Assembly: GCA_024244705.1 (NCBI GenBank)
Contig: JAAEOK010000056.1
Coordinates: 1-64,000 of the forward strand
Direction of reading: 5' to 3'
Length of the DNA: 64,000 bases
Origin: Alphaproteobacteria bacterium
Lineage (GTDB): Bacteria > Pseudomonadota > Alphaproteobacteria > JAAEOK01
Shown: positions 53,102 to 62,914 of the stretch, piece by piece
Numbering within the stretch: the stretch's first letter is position 1
Layout of the letters: each line of letters begins with the position of its first letter
The notes under the pieces: generated by a model
What the model saw: only the letters and a program-made list of their open reading frames with translations
Databases searched by the model: none
What the model was told of the DNA's origin: nothing
Position numbers and translations under genes: made by a program

Positions 53102-54436
53102 CTAGGCGGCCTCACGGATGGTGTCACCGAGAGTTCCGAACAGCTCGTCGATCTGCGGCTTTTCGATGATCAGCGGCGGCGACAGGGCGATGATGTCGCC
53201 GGTGGTGCGAATCAGAACACCCTTTTCGTAGCATTTGAGGAAGATATCGAAGGCGCGCGCCGTCGGCTTGTCGGCGATCGGCTCGAGCTCGATACCGGCG
53301 ATCAGGCCGAGATTGCGCAGGTCGATGACATTGCGGGTGCCTTTCAGCGAATGCACCGCGTCGGCCCAATAGTCATCGAGCTCCCCGGCGCGTTCGAACA
53401 GCCCGTCCTCCTTGTAGATGTCGAGGGCGGCGAGCCCCGCGGCGCAGGCCAGCGGGTGCCCCGAATAGGTATAGCCGTGGAACAGATCGATGACGTTGTC
53501 GGGACCGTCCATGAAGGCGTCGTAGATACCCTTGCGGACGAACACGCCGCCCATCGGCACGGTGCCGTTGGTCAGGCCCTTGGCCACCGTCATCATGTCG
53601 GGCACGACGTCGAAATATTCGGCCGCGAAGGACTTGCCGAGACGGCCGAATCCGGTGATGACCTCGTCGAAGACAAGCAGAATGCCGTGGCGGTCGCAGA
53701 TCTCGCGCAAACGCTTGAGATAGCCCTTGGGCGGGATCAGCACGCCGGTCGAGCCGGCGACCGGTTCGACGATCACCGCCGCGATCGTGCTCGGGTCGTG
53801 CAGGGCGACGATCCCCTCCAACTGGTCGGCGAGTTCGGCGCCCCATTCCGGGATGCCGCGGCTGAATGCATTCTTCTCCAGGTTGTGGGTATGCGGCAGG
53901 TGGTCGACGCCGGGCAGCAGACTGCCGAAGAACTTTCGGTTGGCGGAGATGCCGCCGACCGAAATGCCGCCGAAACCGACGCCGTGATAGCCGCGCTCGC
54001 GCCCGATCAGGCGGGTGCGCTGGCCGTCGCCGCGAACGCGGTGGTAGGCGAGCGCGATCTTGAGCGCGCTATCGACCGATTCGGACCCCGAGTTGGTGAA
54101 AAACACGTGGTCGAGGTCGCCGGGGAGCATCGCGGTCAGGCGCGCCGCCAACTCGAAGGCCGCCGGATGGCCCATTTGAAAGGCCGGCGCATAATCCATC
54201 TCCTTGACCTGGGCCGAAACCGCCTCGACGATCTTTTCGCGACCGTGGCCCGCATTGACGCACCACAGGCCGGCCGTGCCGTCGAGAATCCGGCGCCCGT
54301 CATGGGATGTGTAATGCATGTCCTTGGCCGAGACCAAAAGCCGTGGATTGGCCTTGAATTGCTTGTTCGCCGTAAACGGCATCCAGAACGGCTCTAGATT
54401 GTTGGCGGTAAGCCGTGTCGCCGCTTTTGTCGTCAT
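53102..54436 (-). CDS. Class III omega-amino-acid:pyruvate aminotransferase
   Basis: The 444-residue PLP enzyme has WMPFTANKQFKANPRLLV, the HVFFTNSGSESVDSALK motif, YHGVGFGGISVGG, DEVITGFGRLG and the Schiff-base lysine in MTVAKGLTNGTVPMGGV. This matches beta-alanine or omega-amino acid:pyruvate aminotransferases of Pseudomonas and alphaproteobacteria. It transfers amino groups from beta-alanine, putrescine or taurine-type substrates to pyruvate. The ATG follows AGGA. It is divergent from panE and is not obviously part of the upstream operon. Confidence 0.92.
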   Translation of the reverse strand: MTTKAATRLTANNLEPFWMPFTANKQFKANPRLLVSAKDMHYTSHDGRRILDGTAGLWCVNAGHGREKIVEAVSAQVKEMDYAPAFQMGHPAAFELAARLTAMLPGDLDHVFFTNSGSESVDSALKIALAYHRVRGDGQRTRLIGRERGYHGVGFGGISVGGISANRKFFGSLLPGVDHLPHTHNLEKNAFSRGIPEWGAELADQLEGIVALHDPSTIAAVIVEPVAGSTGVLIPPKGYLKRLREICDRHGILLVFDEVITGFGRLGKSFAAEYFDVVPDMMTVAKGLTNGTVPMGGVFVRKGIYDAFMDGPDNVIDLFHGYTYSGHPLACAAGLAALDIYKEDGLFERAGELDDYWADAVHSLKGTRNVIDLRNLGLIAGIELEPIADKPTARAFDIFLKCYEKGVLIRTTGDIIALSPPLIIEKPQIDELFGTLGDTIREAA

Positions 54437-54653
54437 GTCGTCATCCTGAGAAAGAGTGTCGGTTGTCGGTCATATGGGGCCAAGTATGACCCGGTTGCAA
54501 GACAAGAGCGCCCTTGTGGATGCGGTCATCTGACGCGCGACGGTGGCCGGTTCGTGCCGCACTTGTTAGGCTGGGCCGCTGAAACCGGATGATGAGGGCG
54601 ACCGGAATGCATTGCTGCCTCGCGAGCGAACACCCAGGAGCGGGCGCGGGCGC

Positions 54654-55631
54654 ATGAAGATTTGTATCTTTGGCGCCGGCGCAATCGGTGCCGCCGTTGG
54701 CGCGCAATTGCACCGGGCCGGCAGCGACGTGACGCTGATCGCCCGCGGCGCCCACCTCGCCGCCATGCGGGAAAAGGGCCTGACCGTGATTCGCGGCGAC
54801 GACCGCATCACCGTTTCGCCGCCCTGCACCGACGATCCCGCCGCCGCCGGACCGCAGGATCTTGTCATCGTAACCGTCAAGGCCCATACCGCGCCGGCCA
54901 TCGTCGACATGATGCAACCCCTCCTCGGCCCGGAAACGGCGGTGGTGACCGCGATGAACGGGATCCCGTGGTGGTACTTCCACGGATTGTCGGTACCGGG
55001 CGGCGCGCACTGGCTCGAGAGCGTCGACCCCGGCGGCGTGCAATGGCGCGGAATCGGCCCTCAGCGCGCCATCGGCGGTGTCGTCTATACGGCGGGTGAG
55101 GTCGTCGAGCCGGGCGTCATCGCGCAGGGTCAACGCAGCCGGATCGACATCGGCGAACCCGACGGCACCCTATCGCCGCGCTGCCGCGTACTCGCCGAAG
55201 CCCTGACGGCGGCCGGGATCGAGGCACCGGTGCGGCGACGCATTCGCGACGACATCTGGCTCAAGCTGTGGGGAAATCTGTCGTTCAATCCGGTCAGCGT
55301 CCTGACCCACGGAACCCTACGCGGCATGGCCGCTGATGACGGCGTCCGCGCCGTCTTGCGGGGGATGATGACCGAGGCCCGTGCGGTTGGTGAAGCCTTT
55401 GGCGTTGGGTTCGAGATGGACGTCGAGGCGCGCATCGAGATGGCGGCCGATGTCGGCCACCATCGCAGTTCGATGCTTCAGGACTTGCTGCAGGAGCGGT
55501 CGATGGAGATCGGCCCCATCGTGACCGCAGTCCAGGAAATGGCGCGCCTGGCCGATATCCCGACGCCGACGATCGACATGGTGTTGGCCCTGGTCAAGCA
55601 CCGGGCGGCCACCGCCAAGGGAACCGCCTGA
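54654..55631 (+). CDS. panE: 2-dehydropantoate 2-reductase
   Basis: The 325-residue NADPH enzyme reduces ketopantoate to pantoate in CoA synthesis. It begins KICIFGAGAIGAAVGAQL, with VTVKAHTAP and the catalytic Lys/Asn/Asp region in DIWLKLWGNLSFNPVSVL. HHRSSMLQDLLQERSMEI is the C-terminal panE signature. ATG 54654 begins right at the Rossmann motif, with AGGAG 14 bases upstream. It is near the beta-alanine-type aminotransferase, but CoA synthesis linkage is not shown. Confidence 0.9.
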   Translation: MKICIFGAGAIGAAVGAQLHRAGSDVTLIARGAHLAAMREKGLTVIRGDDRITVSPPCTDDPAAAGPQDLVIVTVKAHTAPAIVDMMQPLLGPETAVVTAMNGIPWWYFHGLSVPGGAHWLESVDPGGVQWRGIGPQRAIGGVVYTAGEVVEPGVIAQGQRSRIDIGEPDGTLSPRCRVLAEALTAAGIEAPVRRRIRDDIWLKLWGNLSFNPVSVLTHGTLRGMAADDGVRAVLRGMMTEARAVGEAFGVGFEMDVEARIEMAADVGHHRSSMLQDLLQERSMEIGPIVTAVQEMARLADIPTPTIDMVLALVKHRAATAKGTA

Positions 55632-55784
55632 CGGCCACGCGAGCGCCGTGTGACAGCTCAGGCCGCGGTCGAAGCCGAGCTCCGTAAGCAACCGAATTAT
55701 CGATATTTTCTCTAAGTTTTTACCGTTCCGTAAGGAACCGCACCTAGGATCGCGGCAGAGCCCGGAACTTGGGAAGGCACCAAT

Positions 55785-57080
55785 ATGCGTACCATCAAAT
55801 GGCGTCGCGCCCTGGCCATGACAGCGGTGTGTTCGACCCTGGCCTTGAGCGCCTGTACGACCGATCCGGTCATGGAATCGATGACCAAGGACCCGCGCTT
55901 GTCGCCGCAAGAGCAGACCATCGCGACCGCGCAGCGGTTCATGCGCCTAGGCGACGCGGCGATGGCAGCCGGTGATGCGCGTACCGCGGTCGGGTTCTAC
56001 AGCCGGGCGGTGCGGCTCGAATCCGATGACTATCCAATGTTGATCCAGCTCGGCGACGCGCTCAATGATCTCGGCGCCTATGCCTTCGCAGCCGAGGCCT
56101 ATCAGAAGGTGCTCGAATTCGCGCCACGCGACCCCGAGGCACTGCGCGGCCTGGGCAATGCCATGCTGGCCCAGAACCGTCCGTTGCTGGCGCGCGAGAA
56201 ATACGAAACCGCGCTGGAGGTCTCCGCAGACCCGCGGCTACTCGGCGCCATCGGCATCACGCTCGATATGACCGGCGACCACAAGGCAGCGCAATCCTAT
56301 TACCGCAAAGGCCTGGAACAGGCCCCCGGCAATCTGACACTCAACAACAACCTCGCCCTGTCGTTGACGCTCGACGGCCAGCACGGCGAGGCCATCGATA
56401 TCCTGAAGCAGGTCGCCACCGACCCCAACGCCAATCTGCGCCATCGCCAGAACCTGGCGCTGGTATTCGGGCTCGCCGGCCGTACCAAGGACGCGCGCAT
56501 GGTCTCGGAAATGGATTTCGATCCGCAGACAGTGGCCGAGAATCTGGCCTACTACGAAGTACTGCGAGATTTGCCGGACAAGGCCAAATATCTCCTCGGC
56601 CCCAATCGCCAACGATTCGCGGTGACGAAGGAGCCTCAGACGCCGGTACCTCCGGCGCGCGCCAGCGCCAAAGCGGCGGATACGCCGGCGGAAACGGCGA
56701 CCGCAATTCCCGACGCCGCGGTGGTGAATTCGCCCTTGCCGGCACCTGAAATCAACCGCGCGGACTTCAACGCCGCGGCAACGCCTGCCGCCTTGCCGCC
56801 GGTCGGCCCACAGCAACTCGATGTCCCGGTGCGGGCTTGGGACGTTCCGGAAGATGTCACCGAAACGGCACCGATCGTACGCCGGCCGGCGACGGCCGAT
56901 ATCGTACCGACCGCCCCGGCTGAACTGCCGCCGGCCTACTACCTGGCGCCCGATCCGGTTCATTCGATCGCACCGTCGGAGGTGCCGCCGGCGGCCGCCC
57001 CTGCCGCAGCGCAAGACGGCGAGCCGGTTCCCGACGATAATGCGCCGGCGACGGTCGCTTCGACGATGACCATCACCTAA
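55785..57080 (+). CDS. tadD: TadD-like TPR lipoprotein of the Tad pilus system
   Basis: The 431-residue protein has a lipoprotein signal MRTIKWRRALAMTAVCSTLA ending in ALSAC. At least four tetratricopeptide repeats follow (about 50-190) with LGDALNDLGAYAFAAEAY and LGNAMLAQNRPLLAREKY. A C-terminal Pro/Ala-rich tail (after 285) is probably disordered. TadD is an outer-membrane lipoprotein needed for secretin localisation in Tad pili. It faces the tadC end of the pilus operon, not within it. GGAAGG precedes the ATG and a strong terminator follows. Confidence 0.85.
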   Translation: MRTIKWRRALAMTAVCSTLALSACTTDPVMESMTKDPRLSPQEQTIATAQRFMRLGDAAMAAGDARTAVGFYSRAVRLESDDYPMLIQLGDALNDLGAYAFAAEAYQKVLEFAPRDPEALRGLGNAMLAQNRPLLAREKYETALEVSADPRLLGAIGITLDMTGDHKAAQSYYRKGLEQAPGNLTLNNNLALSLTLDGQHGEAIDILKQVATDPNANLRHRQNLALVFGLAGRTKDARMVSEMDFDPQTVAENLAYYEVLRDLPDKAKYLLGPNRQRFAVTKEPQTPVPPARASAKAADTPAETATAIPDAAVVNSPLPAPEINRADFNAAATPAALPPVGPQQLDVPVRAWDVPEDVTETAPIVRRPATADIVPTAPAELPPAYYLAPDPVHSIAPSEVPPAAAPAAAQDGEPVPDDNAPATVASTMTIT

Positions 57081-57111
57081 TCCGACGACGTTCCGAACGC
57101 GATGACGACGC

Positions 57112-57142
57112 GGCCGCCCCGTCAATCGGGGCGGCCTTTCTT
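57112..57142 (+). terminator. Rho-independent terminator of tadD
   Basis: GGCCGCCCC (57112-57120) pairs perfectly with GGGGCGGCC (57128-57136) around a 7-base loop, followed by TTTCTT. It lies 32 bases after the tadD stop, and is the best intrinsic terminator in the window. It may also insulate tadD from the convergent tadC gene. Confidence 0.85.
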
Positions 57143-57246
57143 GTGTCAGCGATTTCGATTGATCTCAACCGCGGCGGCGTTCACCTTCGCCGCCAATTGG
57201 ATGCCGGGACGAAGTCCCGCCGCGCGGCCGCACACCGGTTGGAGGT

Positions 57247-58230
57247 TTAGTAGCCGAGACCGCGCATGGCATCGATCGTCCGCAGGATGGCGGGACCGAT
57301 CAGGACGATGAACAGACAAGGGAGAATGAAGACGATCATCGGCACCGTCAGGATCGCCGGCAACCGGGCCGCCTTTTCCTCGGCGCGCAACATCCGCTGA
57401 TCGCGAAATTCCGCCGACAGGACGCGCAAGGACTGGGCCAGCGGGGTGCCGAATTTCTCGGTCTGCAGCAGCGTATTCACCATGCCGCGGGTTTCCATCA
57501 TGTTGGTCCGCGCACTCAGGTTGTGGAACGCCTTGGAGCGTTCCGGCAGGAAACCGAGCTCGATAGCCGCCAGCCCGAGTTCGTCCGCCAACACCGGGGC
57601 GGCGGCCGCCACCTCCCGCGACACCCGCGCCAATGTCGAATCGATGCTGAGCCCGGCTTCGGCGCAGATGACCATCAAGTCGAGCCCGTCGGGCATCGCT
57701 TTTCGGATTGCATGCTGCCGCTTGGTCGCTTGGTTCTTGACCATAACATCCGGCAGGTAGTAGCCAATCCCGGCAAAGACGACGACCAGGACCAGTTTGG
57801 CGATATCGGGCATCTTGTAGACGCCGAGCGCGAACAGGACGAATGCGGTGGCGGCACCGAACAGGACCGGCATGGCGACCTTGAAGAAGATAAACACGAC
57901 GACCGCGTCTTTCGAACGCCACCCCGCGGTCGCCAACCGTTGGCCGACGCTCTTGCTTTTTTGGAAGCGAGAGAGATTGAGGCTCTTGACGGTGTTCAGC
58001 ATCATGCCGAATCCGCGAACCTTGCGCTCGTGGCGACGCTTCGGCGCCAGGAGATCGGCTTTTAACTCGACCTGCCGCGATTTCAGCGCCTTCATGCGCG
58101 GCCCGACCGGATCGCGGACGAGGAGCACGTTCCACAACACATAGACGCTGATGAACGCGGCCACCGCCGCCAACAGCAATACGACGCCGTCCGGGGACAG
58201 ACCGAAGGGAAGGAAGTTTTCGAGCTTCAT
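57247..58230 (-). CDS. tadC: TadC, Tad pilus inner-membrane platform protein
   Basis: The 327-residue membrane protein of the T2SSF (GspF) type has an N-terminal helix (about 14-34), two central helices (about 98-135), a cytoplasmic GspF domain (LDLMVICAEAGLSIDSTLARV and SAEFRDQRMLRAEEKAARLP), and a final helix pair near the end. TadC works with TadB as the platform for pilus assembly. It overlaps tadB by 4 bases, and is last in the pilus operon. Confidence 0.92.
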   Translation of the reverse strand: MKLENFLPFGLSPDGVVLLLAAVAAFISVYVLWNVLLVRDPVGPRMKALKSRQVELKADLLAPKRRHERKVRGFGMMLNTVKSLNLSRFQKSKSVGQRLATAGWRSKDAVVVFIFFKVAMPVLFGAATAFVLFALGVYKMPDIAKLVLVVVFAGIGYYLPDVMVKNQATKRQHAIRKAMPDGLDLMVICAEAGLSIDSTLARVSREVAAAAPVLADELGLAAIELGFLPERSKAFHNLSARTNMMETRGMVNTLLQTEKFGTPLAQSLRVLSAEFRDQRMLRAEEKAARLPAILTVPMIVFILPCLFIVLIGPAILRTIDAMRGLGY

Positions 58231-59249
58231 ATCTCGAACTTCACCAGTTTGTACATGGTCGCAACGCCGAGGCTGAGAGACACAAACCCGGCGCCTAGCA
58301 ACAAATTACCGCGCGGATCCCAGAACAGCTGCATGACATATTGGCTGCTGACCAAATAGATGATGCCAAACATGATGAAGGGTAGTGCGCCGATGATGTA
58401 GGCGCTGGCGCGAGCTTCACTCGACAGGGCGCGAATCTTGAGCTTCATCTGACGACGCCGTCGCAGGAGGTCTGCGAGGTTCTCCAGTGTTTCGGCCAGG
58501 TTGCCGCCGGTCTCCTTCTGAATCGACATGCTGACAACGAAAAACTTAAACTCCGGAATATCGATGCGGCCGGCAGTTTCCCACATTGCCTGTTCCAAGG
58601 TCTGACCTAGTTTGACGCTGCTTGAGATCTGAGCGAATTCAACACCAACCGGCTTCGGGATTTCCTGCGCTACGGTGCGGATCGATTCCGAAACGGGCAG
58701 TCCACTCTTTAGCCCCCGTACAATAAGCTCGATAGCTTCCGGAAAATTATCGATGAACTTGTAGAGGCGCCGGTTGATTAAGAAACTTGTGGTCACGTGG
58801 GGTAGACCAAACCCGATCGCAACACCACCGACGACAGCGACGAGAACGCCCAGCTTGAAGAAGAAGTAGACCACACCCGCGCCGAAGAGACCGACTACGC
58901 AGCAGGCCATCACATATTCGCCAATAGTAAGGTTAAAACCCGTCTTGGCCAGTCGGCGGCGCATCAGCACGGGCCGCGGCAGCAATTTTTTCACCGCGCG
59001 ATCGAGTACCGCGAATGAACTGTCCGTCCCCGACCTCCTAATGCCGATGGTTTGGTCCATCTCCATGCGCCCGCCACGCAGGCCACCGGTGACCAGGTGG
59101 TCCACCCGACGCTTAGTCTGGCGTTTCGGCGAATCTGCCTCCGACTTGATGAGTATCGTTATCAGAATGACGGCCAGAACCAGTGCCGCCGAAACCAATG
59201 CGTAAACCAACTCCGGGTTGCGTTCGGCGAGTACAAAGAGCTTGGACAT
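58227..59249 (-). CDS. tadB: TadB, Tad pilus inner-membrane platform protein
   Basis: The 340-residue T2SSF-domain protein has an N-terminal helix (about 12-34), a helix pair in the middle (about 105-155), the cytoplasmic domain with EAIELIVRGLKSGLPVSESI and the SMSIQKETGGNLAETLENLA motif, and two C-terminal helices. It partners TadC beneath the pilus. It starts inside the tadA stop (TAATG). Codon use is a bit less GC-rich in its 5' half. Confidence 0.92.
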   Translation of the reverse strand: MSKLFVLAERNPELVYALVSAALVLAVILITILIKSEADSPKRQTKRRVDHLVTGGLRGGRMEMDQTIGIRRSGTDSSFAVLDRAVKKLLPRPVLMRRRLAKTGFNLTIGEYVMACCVVGLFGAGVVYFFFKLGVLVAVVGGVAIGFGLPHVTTSFLINRRLYKFIDNFPEAIELIVRGLKSGLPVSESIRTVAQEIPKPVGVEFAQISSSVKLGQTLEQAMWETAGRIDIPEFKFFVVSMSIQKETGGNLAETLENLADLLRRRRQMKLKIRALSSEARASAYIIGALPFIMFGIIYLVSSQYVMQLFWDPRGNLLLGAGFVSLSLGVATMYKLVKFEI

Positions 59250-61012
59250 TAGATGACGTCCATCAACGCGCGGCCGAGCCCATAATATTCGGCCTTCGGC
59301 GTAAACACTGGACGCAGGTTGCAGGATTCGAACCTTCCCAGCAAGCGCCCGCTGGAATCTTCACTTTCGTATTGGTACGAAAACAGCTCCTGCGTCGTGA
59401 TGACATCGCCCTCCATGCCGACGATCTCTACTATGTTCGTGACGCGGCGCATGCCGTCACGCATGCGCGAAATCTGGATGATCATGTCGATTGCCGAGGA
59501 AATCTGCGTGCGTACGGCTTTCGACGGGAGATTGATCCCAGCCATTCCGACCATGTTTTCGAGCCGGGTCAGCGATTCGCGTGGACGGTTGGCGTGGATC
59601 GTACCAAGCGATCCTTCGTGGCCGGTGTTCATAGCCTGCAACATGTCGACCGCCTCGGAACTGCGCACCTCGCCGACTATGATGCGATCCGGGCGCATGC
59701 GGAGCGAATTCTTGACTAAATCGCGCATCGTAATTTCGCCCTCGCCTTCGAGGTTCGGCGGTCGCGTCTCCAGGCGCACGATGTGGGGCTGCTGCAGTTT
59801 GAGTTCCGCCGCGTCCTCGATGGTGACTATGCGTTCGTTATCGTCGATCATTGCCGAAATCGCGTTGAGCAATGTCGTTTTGCCCGAACCCGTTCCGCCG
59901 GATATCAGGATATTTAGGCGCGAGCGCGCGGCGATTTGCAGAAGGATGGCGATTTCGCGCGACAGATTTTGCTGCTTGACCATCTGGTCCAGCGTGATCG
60001 CCTGCTTCGAGAACTTGCGAATAGAGATGCTTGGTCCATCGACTGCAAGCGGCGGTATGATGATGTTTACGCGACTGCCGTCCGCCAGACGCGCATCGCA
60101 GAGCGGACTCGATTCGTCGACCCGGCGCCCGATTCGGGTAACGATTCGAGTGGCGATATTGAGAACATGCGAATTGTCGCGAAATCCAACATCGGTCAAT
60201 TCGAGTTTGCCGGCCCGTTCGATAAAGACTTGATTGTGCCCATTGACCAGAATGTCGTTCACCGAGTCGTCGGCGAGCAACGGTTCGAGAGGGCCCAATC
60301 CGAGCATATCGTTGAGCAGCCTGGTAACCAGCTCGCGGTGCTCGAGGCTGTTGAGGCGGATTTTCTCCTCGAACAGAATTTCGGTGACCAGATCGGAGAT
60401 CTGGCCGGAAAGGTCTTCACGAGTCAGCTTGGCGGCGGCGGCGGCGTCAATACGTTCCATCAGGATCGGCGCCACGATCTCCTTTGCGGTCTCCACGCTC
60501 GCCTTGCTGGTCGATACCGAACCGCTTTTGCCACTGGCACGCTTCCGGCTGCCACGATTCCGTGTTGCCGCCCGGGCCGCCTTCGACGCGCGCTTGGACG
60601 ACGGCGCGGGTTCGCCGTCACCGTCGGCGGCAGCGTCATCGCTCATCGCATCGGTCGTTTCGGGAGCCTTTTCAAGATCGCGCAGGACGCGGAACGTAAT
60701 CGAGTCGAGACGCTTGGAGTCGAGATCCTCTCCGGATTCCGCGAGCCAGGATACGAAGAACCGCCGTATTTCGCGAGTGAGTTCCTGCCTGTCCCCACCC
60801 TCGACGATGCCGTCGTCGATGAGGGTCCTTACGTGGTCGAGCGCCTTTTCTTTAGCAGATCCGAACTCGGCATCGGGCGCAGAAACCGACCCGCCCGAGG
60901 TACCTGTGGTTGCGTCGCTCGGTCGCGCGTTGGATCGTGTCGTTGGCAATCGCGGGCGCGTGGGCGGCCGTGTCCCGTTGCCATCGCGGCGGCCAAATCC
61001 CTTGGTCTTCAT
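59249..61012 (-). CDS. cpaF: TadA/CpaF pilus assembly ATPase
   Basis: The 587-residue ATPase powers Flp/Tad pilus extension and retraction. Walker A is ISGGTGSGKTTLLNAIS, the Asp box IVTIEDAAELKLQQPH, Walker B ERPDRIIVGEVRSSEA-like MRPDRIIVGEVRSSEA, and the His box in TGHEGSLGTIHAN. It begins with a long, basic, low-complexity N-terminal part (about 1-180) that is more than usual for CpaF. ATG 61012 overlaps the cpaE stop (ATGA). An earlier start at 61189 reads through cpaE and is rejected. Confidence 0.95.
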   Translation of the reverse strand: MKTKGFGRRDGNGTRPPTRPRLPTTRSNARPSDATTGTSGGSVSAPDAEFGSAKEKALDHVRTLIDDGIVEGGDRQELTREIRRFFVSWLAESGEDLDSKRLDSITFRVLRDLEKAPETTDAMSDDAAADGDGEPAPSSKRASKAARAATRNRGSRKRASGKSGSVSTSKASVETAKEIVAPILMERIDAAAAAKLTREDLSGQISDLVTEILFEEKIRLNSLEHRELVTRLLNDMLGLGPLEPLLADDSVNDILVNGHNQVFIERAGKLELTDVGFRDNSHVLNIATRIVTRIGRRVDESSPLCDARLADGSRVNIIIPPLAVDGPSISIRKFSKQAITLDQMVKQQNLSREIAILLQIAARSRLNILISGGTGSGKTTLLNAISAMIDDNERIVTIEDAAELKLQQPHIVRLETRPPNLEGEGEITMRDLVKNSLRMRPDRIIVGEVRSSEAVDMLQAMNTGHEGSLGTIHANRPRESLTRLENMVGMAGINLPSKAVRTQISSAIDMIIQISRMRDGMRRVTNIVEIVGMEGDVITTQELFSYQYESEDSSGRLLGRFESCNLRPVFTPKAEYYGLGRALMDVI

Positions 61013-62235
61013 TTCCTGCCTAACAGGCGCAACAGGGCGCTCCGTTTGCGCTTTGGCGGAGTGCCGGCAATATCGTCGCACAACGACCGCAACGCCATAA
61101 CCGTCTTGCTTTTCTTGGCAGCAACCGCCAACGGACGGCCAACATTCGCCGCCACGGAAACCGACTTCACGTCTTCCGGTATCACACAATCGATTGCATG
61201 CTCGATTCCCTTTTCGAAGTCGGTGCGATTGATCGGCCCCTTACGTCCTTGGGGCATCCGATTGACAACCACCTTTGAGTCAACTTGCGGCGCAATGCTC
61301 TTCATCGCGGAGACCAGCCGCATTGTGTCACGCATTCCGGAAAGCGTCATATCGGTGACGAACACGATCAGGTCCGCCATTGATATCAGTTCCGGTGGAG
61401 TCGTTAAGAAATGGCGCGGAAGATCGACCACCACTGTTCGAAAGTCGTGCCGAAGTTCGGTCATCAAGATGTCGAGGGCATGGGCATCGAACTCAAACCC
61501 GTTTTCGATTGGCTCCTCCGCGCCAAAAATATGCAGCCGTTCGTGCGCCGGCACCGCGATGCTGGAAATGAATAGGCTGTCGACGCGATCGGGATGCTCG
61601 AGCGCATCACGCAGGCCGCGGCCGGGTTCTAGATCGAGCGTGAAAGTCGATGTGCCGAAATACAGGTCCAAATCGACCAAGGCGATTTTCTGATCCGGGC
61701 GCTGGGCCAGGATCCATGCCGCGTTGAGAGCAACCGTACTGGCGCCGACGCCGCCGCGCGAACCAACCACGACCACCATTCGGCCGGGTTTGCCGAGTTC
61801 CTTGTCGGTCGCGCTCTCTGGTGGACGCAATGCATTGGCGACTGCGGTCCGGACATGCTCCTCACGGCACGGCTTGACCAGATAATCGGCCACGCCACAT
61901 GCGACAAGGTCGCGGAACAAATTGACATCGTTGGCCTTTCCGACCGCGAGAACCGACGTTCCCGGATTGCAGACTTCGGCCAACGCATCGATATCGGCGA
62001 GCGGATCATTGGAGTTCTCGACGTCGACAACGATCAAAGGTGGGCAGGCGGCGCCGCCCTCCAAATATTCCACGGTCACGGCAATACCGCCGCTTTCCGA
62101 CCGCACCTCCAAACCCGCCTCGTCCAGCGCTTCGCCAAAAACAGTGCGGGTTTCGTCGTCCTCGACGACGACCAAGGCACGGAGCGCCTCCGGCATCTTT
62201 TCCAGCGTCGTTCCCGGTCTCGGTATTGCGGTCAC
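61009..62235 (-). CDS. cpaE: CpaE/TadZ, pilus localisation ATPase
   Basis: The 408-residue protein starts at GTG 62235, supported by GAGGAGG 6 bases upstream; an in-frame ATG at 62361 lies inside cpaD and is rejected. It has an N-terminal receiver-like domain (VVVEDDETRTVFGEAL and VADYLVKPCREEHV), then a MinD/ParA-like ATPase (GSRGGVGASTVALNAAW, LVDLDLYFG). CpaE/TadZ positions the Tad apparatus at the pole. The typical receiver aspartate region is VDVENSNDP. It overlaps tadA by 4 bases. Confidence 0.92.
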   Translation of the reverse strand: MTAIPRPGTTLEKMPEALRALVVVEDDETRTVFGEALDEAGLEVRSESGGIAVTVEYLEGGAACPPLIVVDVENSNDPLADIDALAEVCNPGTSVLAVGKANDVNLFRDLVACGVADYLVKPCREEHVRTAVANALRPPESATDKELGKPGRMVVVVGSRGGVGASTVALNAAWILAQRPDQKIALVDLDLYFGTSTFTLDLEPGRGLRDALEHPDRVDSLFISSIAVPAHERLHIFGAEEPIENGFEFDAHALDILMTELRHDFRTVVVDLPRHFLTTPPELISMADLIVFVTDMTLSGMRDTMRLVSAMKSIAPQVDSKVVVNRMPQGRKGPINRTDFEKGIEHAIDCVIPEDVKSVSVAANVGRPLAVAAKKSKTVMALRSLCDDIAGTPPKRKRSALLRLLGRK

Positions 62236-62257
62236 CTTGGGCCTCCTCGAAATGGGG

Positions 62258-62893
62258 TTACTTGGTCGACGGCGCCTTCGCCTTCTTTGCCTTGCCCTGG
62301 CGGTAACGGCTGACCACCGCGGCATTGACCGACGCATCGCTGGGGCCGATCGCGCGGCCAACGATGAGGTCCCTGGGATCGGCCACCATCAGACCGAGAT
62401 TGGCTTCGGTGGCGCAGCCGTAGTTGCTGGAGACCGTATTGTTGGGGTCGGAACGAGACGGCTTGCGCCAGTCGGGGCAGTTGGGCGGAACCACGATGTA
62501 CCGCGCCAGGGTTACCGTCACGTGCTCGTCCGGCACAATGGCCGCCGGCGACGATGAGGGTCCCGGCTCGGAGACGAGGTGGTTGAAGCGGAGGATGCGG
62601 TCGATTGCGGCCTGACGTTGTTGCCCGACCGAACCCCCGGAGGCGCCGCCGATTTCGACAAACACCTGATCGAGGGTCGGGTCCGCATCATGGCGATCGA
62701 GAAATGATTGCAGCCGCCCGCGTTCCTCGGCACTGAGCGTGGTACCGCCGGGCGCAAACATGACGTCGTGGTCGATCATCACCCACTCGACGGAGTTCTT
62801 GTGCTGCGCCTCGGCGCCGGTCCAGTACTCGGGTCCGCCCTCGCAGCCGGCAAGCGCGATGGCGATCAAGACCGGGAAAACAAGTCTTTTCAT
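62258..62893 (-). CDS. cpaD: CpaD-family pilus assembly lipoprotein
   Basis: The 211-residue lipoprotein has signal MKRLVFPVLIAIALAGC and the CpaD domain, with LSAEERGRLQSFLDRHDAD and the late PPNCPDWRKPSRSDPNNTVSS segment, followed by GCATEANLGLMVADPRDL. CpaD helps the outer-membrane secretin CpaC. AAGGGGG precedes the ATG. It lies 21 bases after the cpaC stop. Confidence 0.93.
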   Translation of the reverse strand: MKRLVFPVLIAIALAGCEGGPEYWTGAEAQHKNSVEWVMIDHDVMFAPGGTTLSAEERGRLQSFLDRHDADPTLDQVFVEIGGASGGSVGQQRQAAIDRILRFNHLVSEPGPSSSPAAIVPDEHVTVTLARYIVVPPNCPDWRKPSRSDPNNTVSSNYGCATEANLGLMVADPRDLIVGRAIGPSDASVNAAVVSRYRQGKAKKAKAPSTK

Positions 62894-62914
62894 GGCAAGC
62901 CCCCTTTCACGTGC

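Noticed and set aside
61013-61189. Longer CpaF starting at 61189
   Set aside because: The extension reads through the cpaE gene in another frame. The ATG at 61012 overlaps the cpaE stop (ATGA), as elsewhere in the operon.
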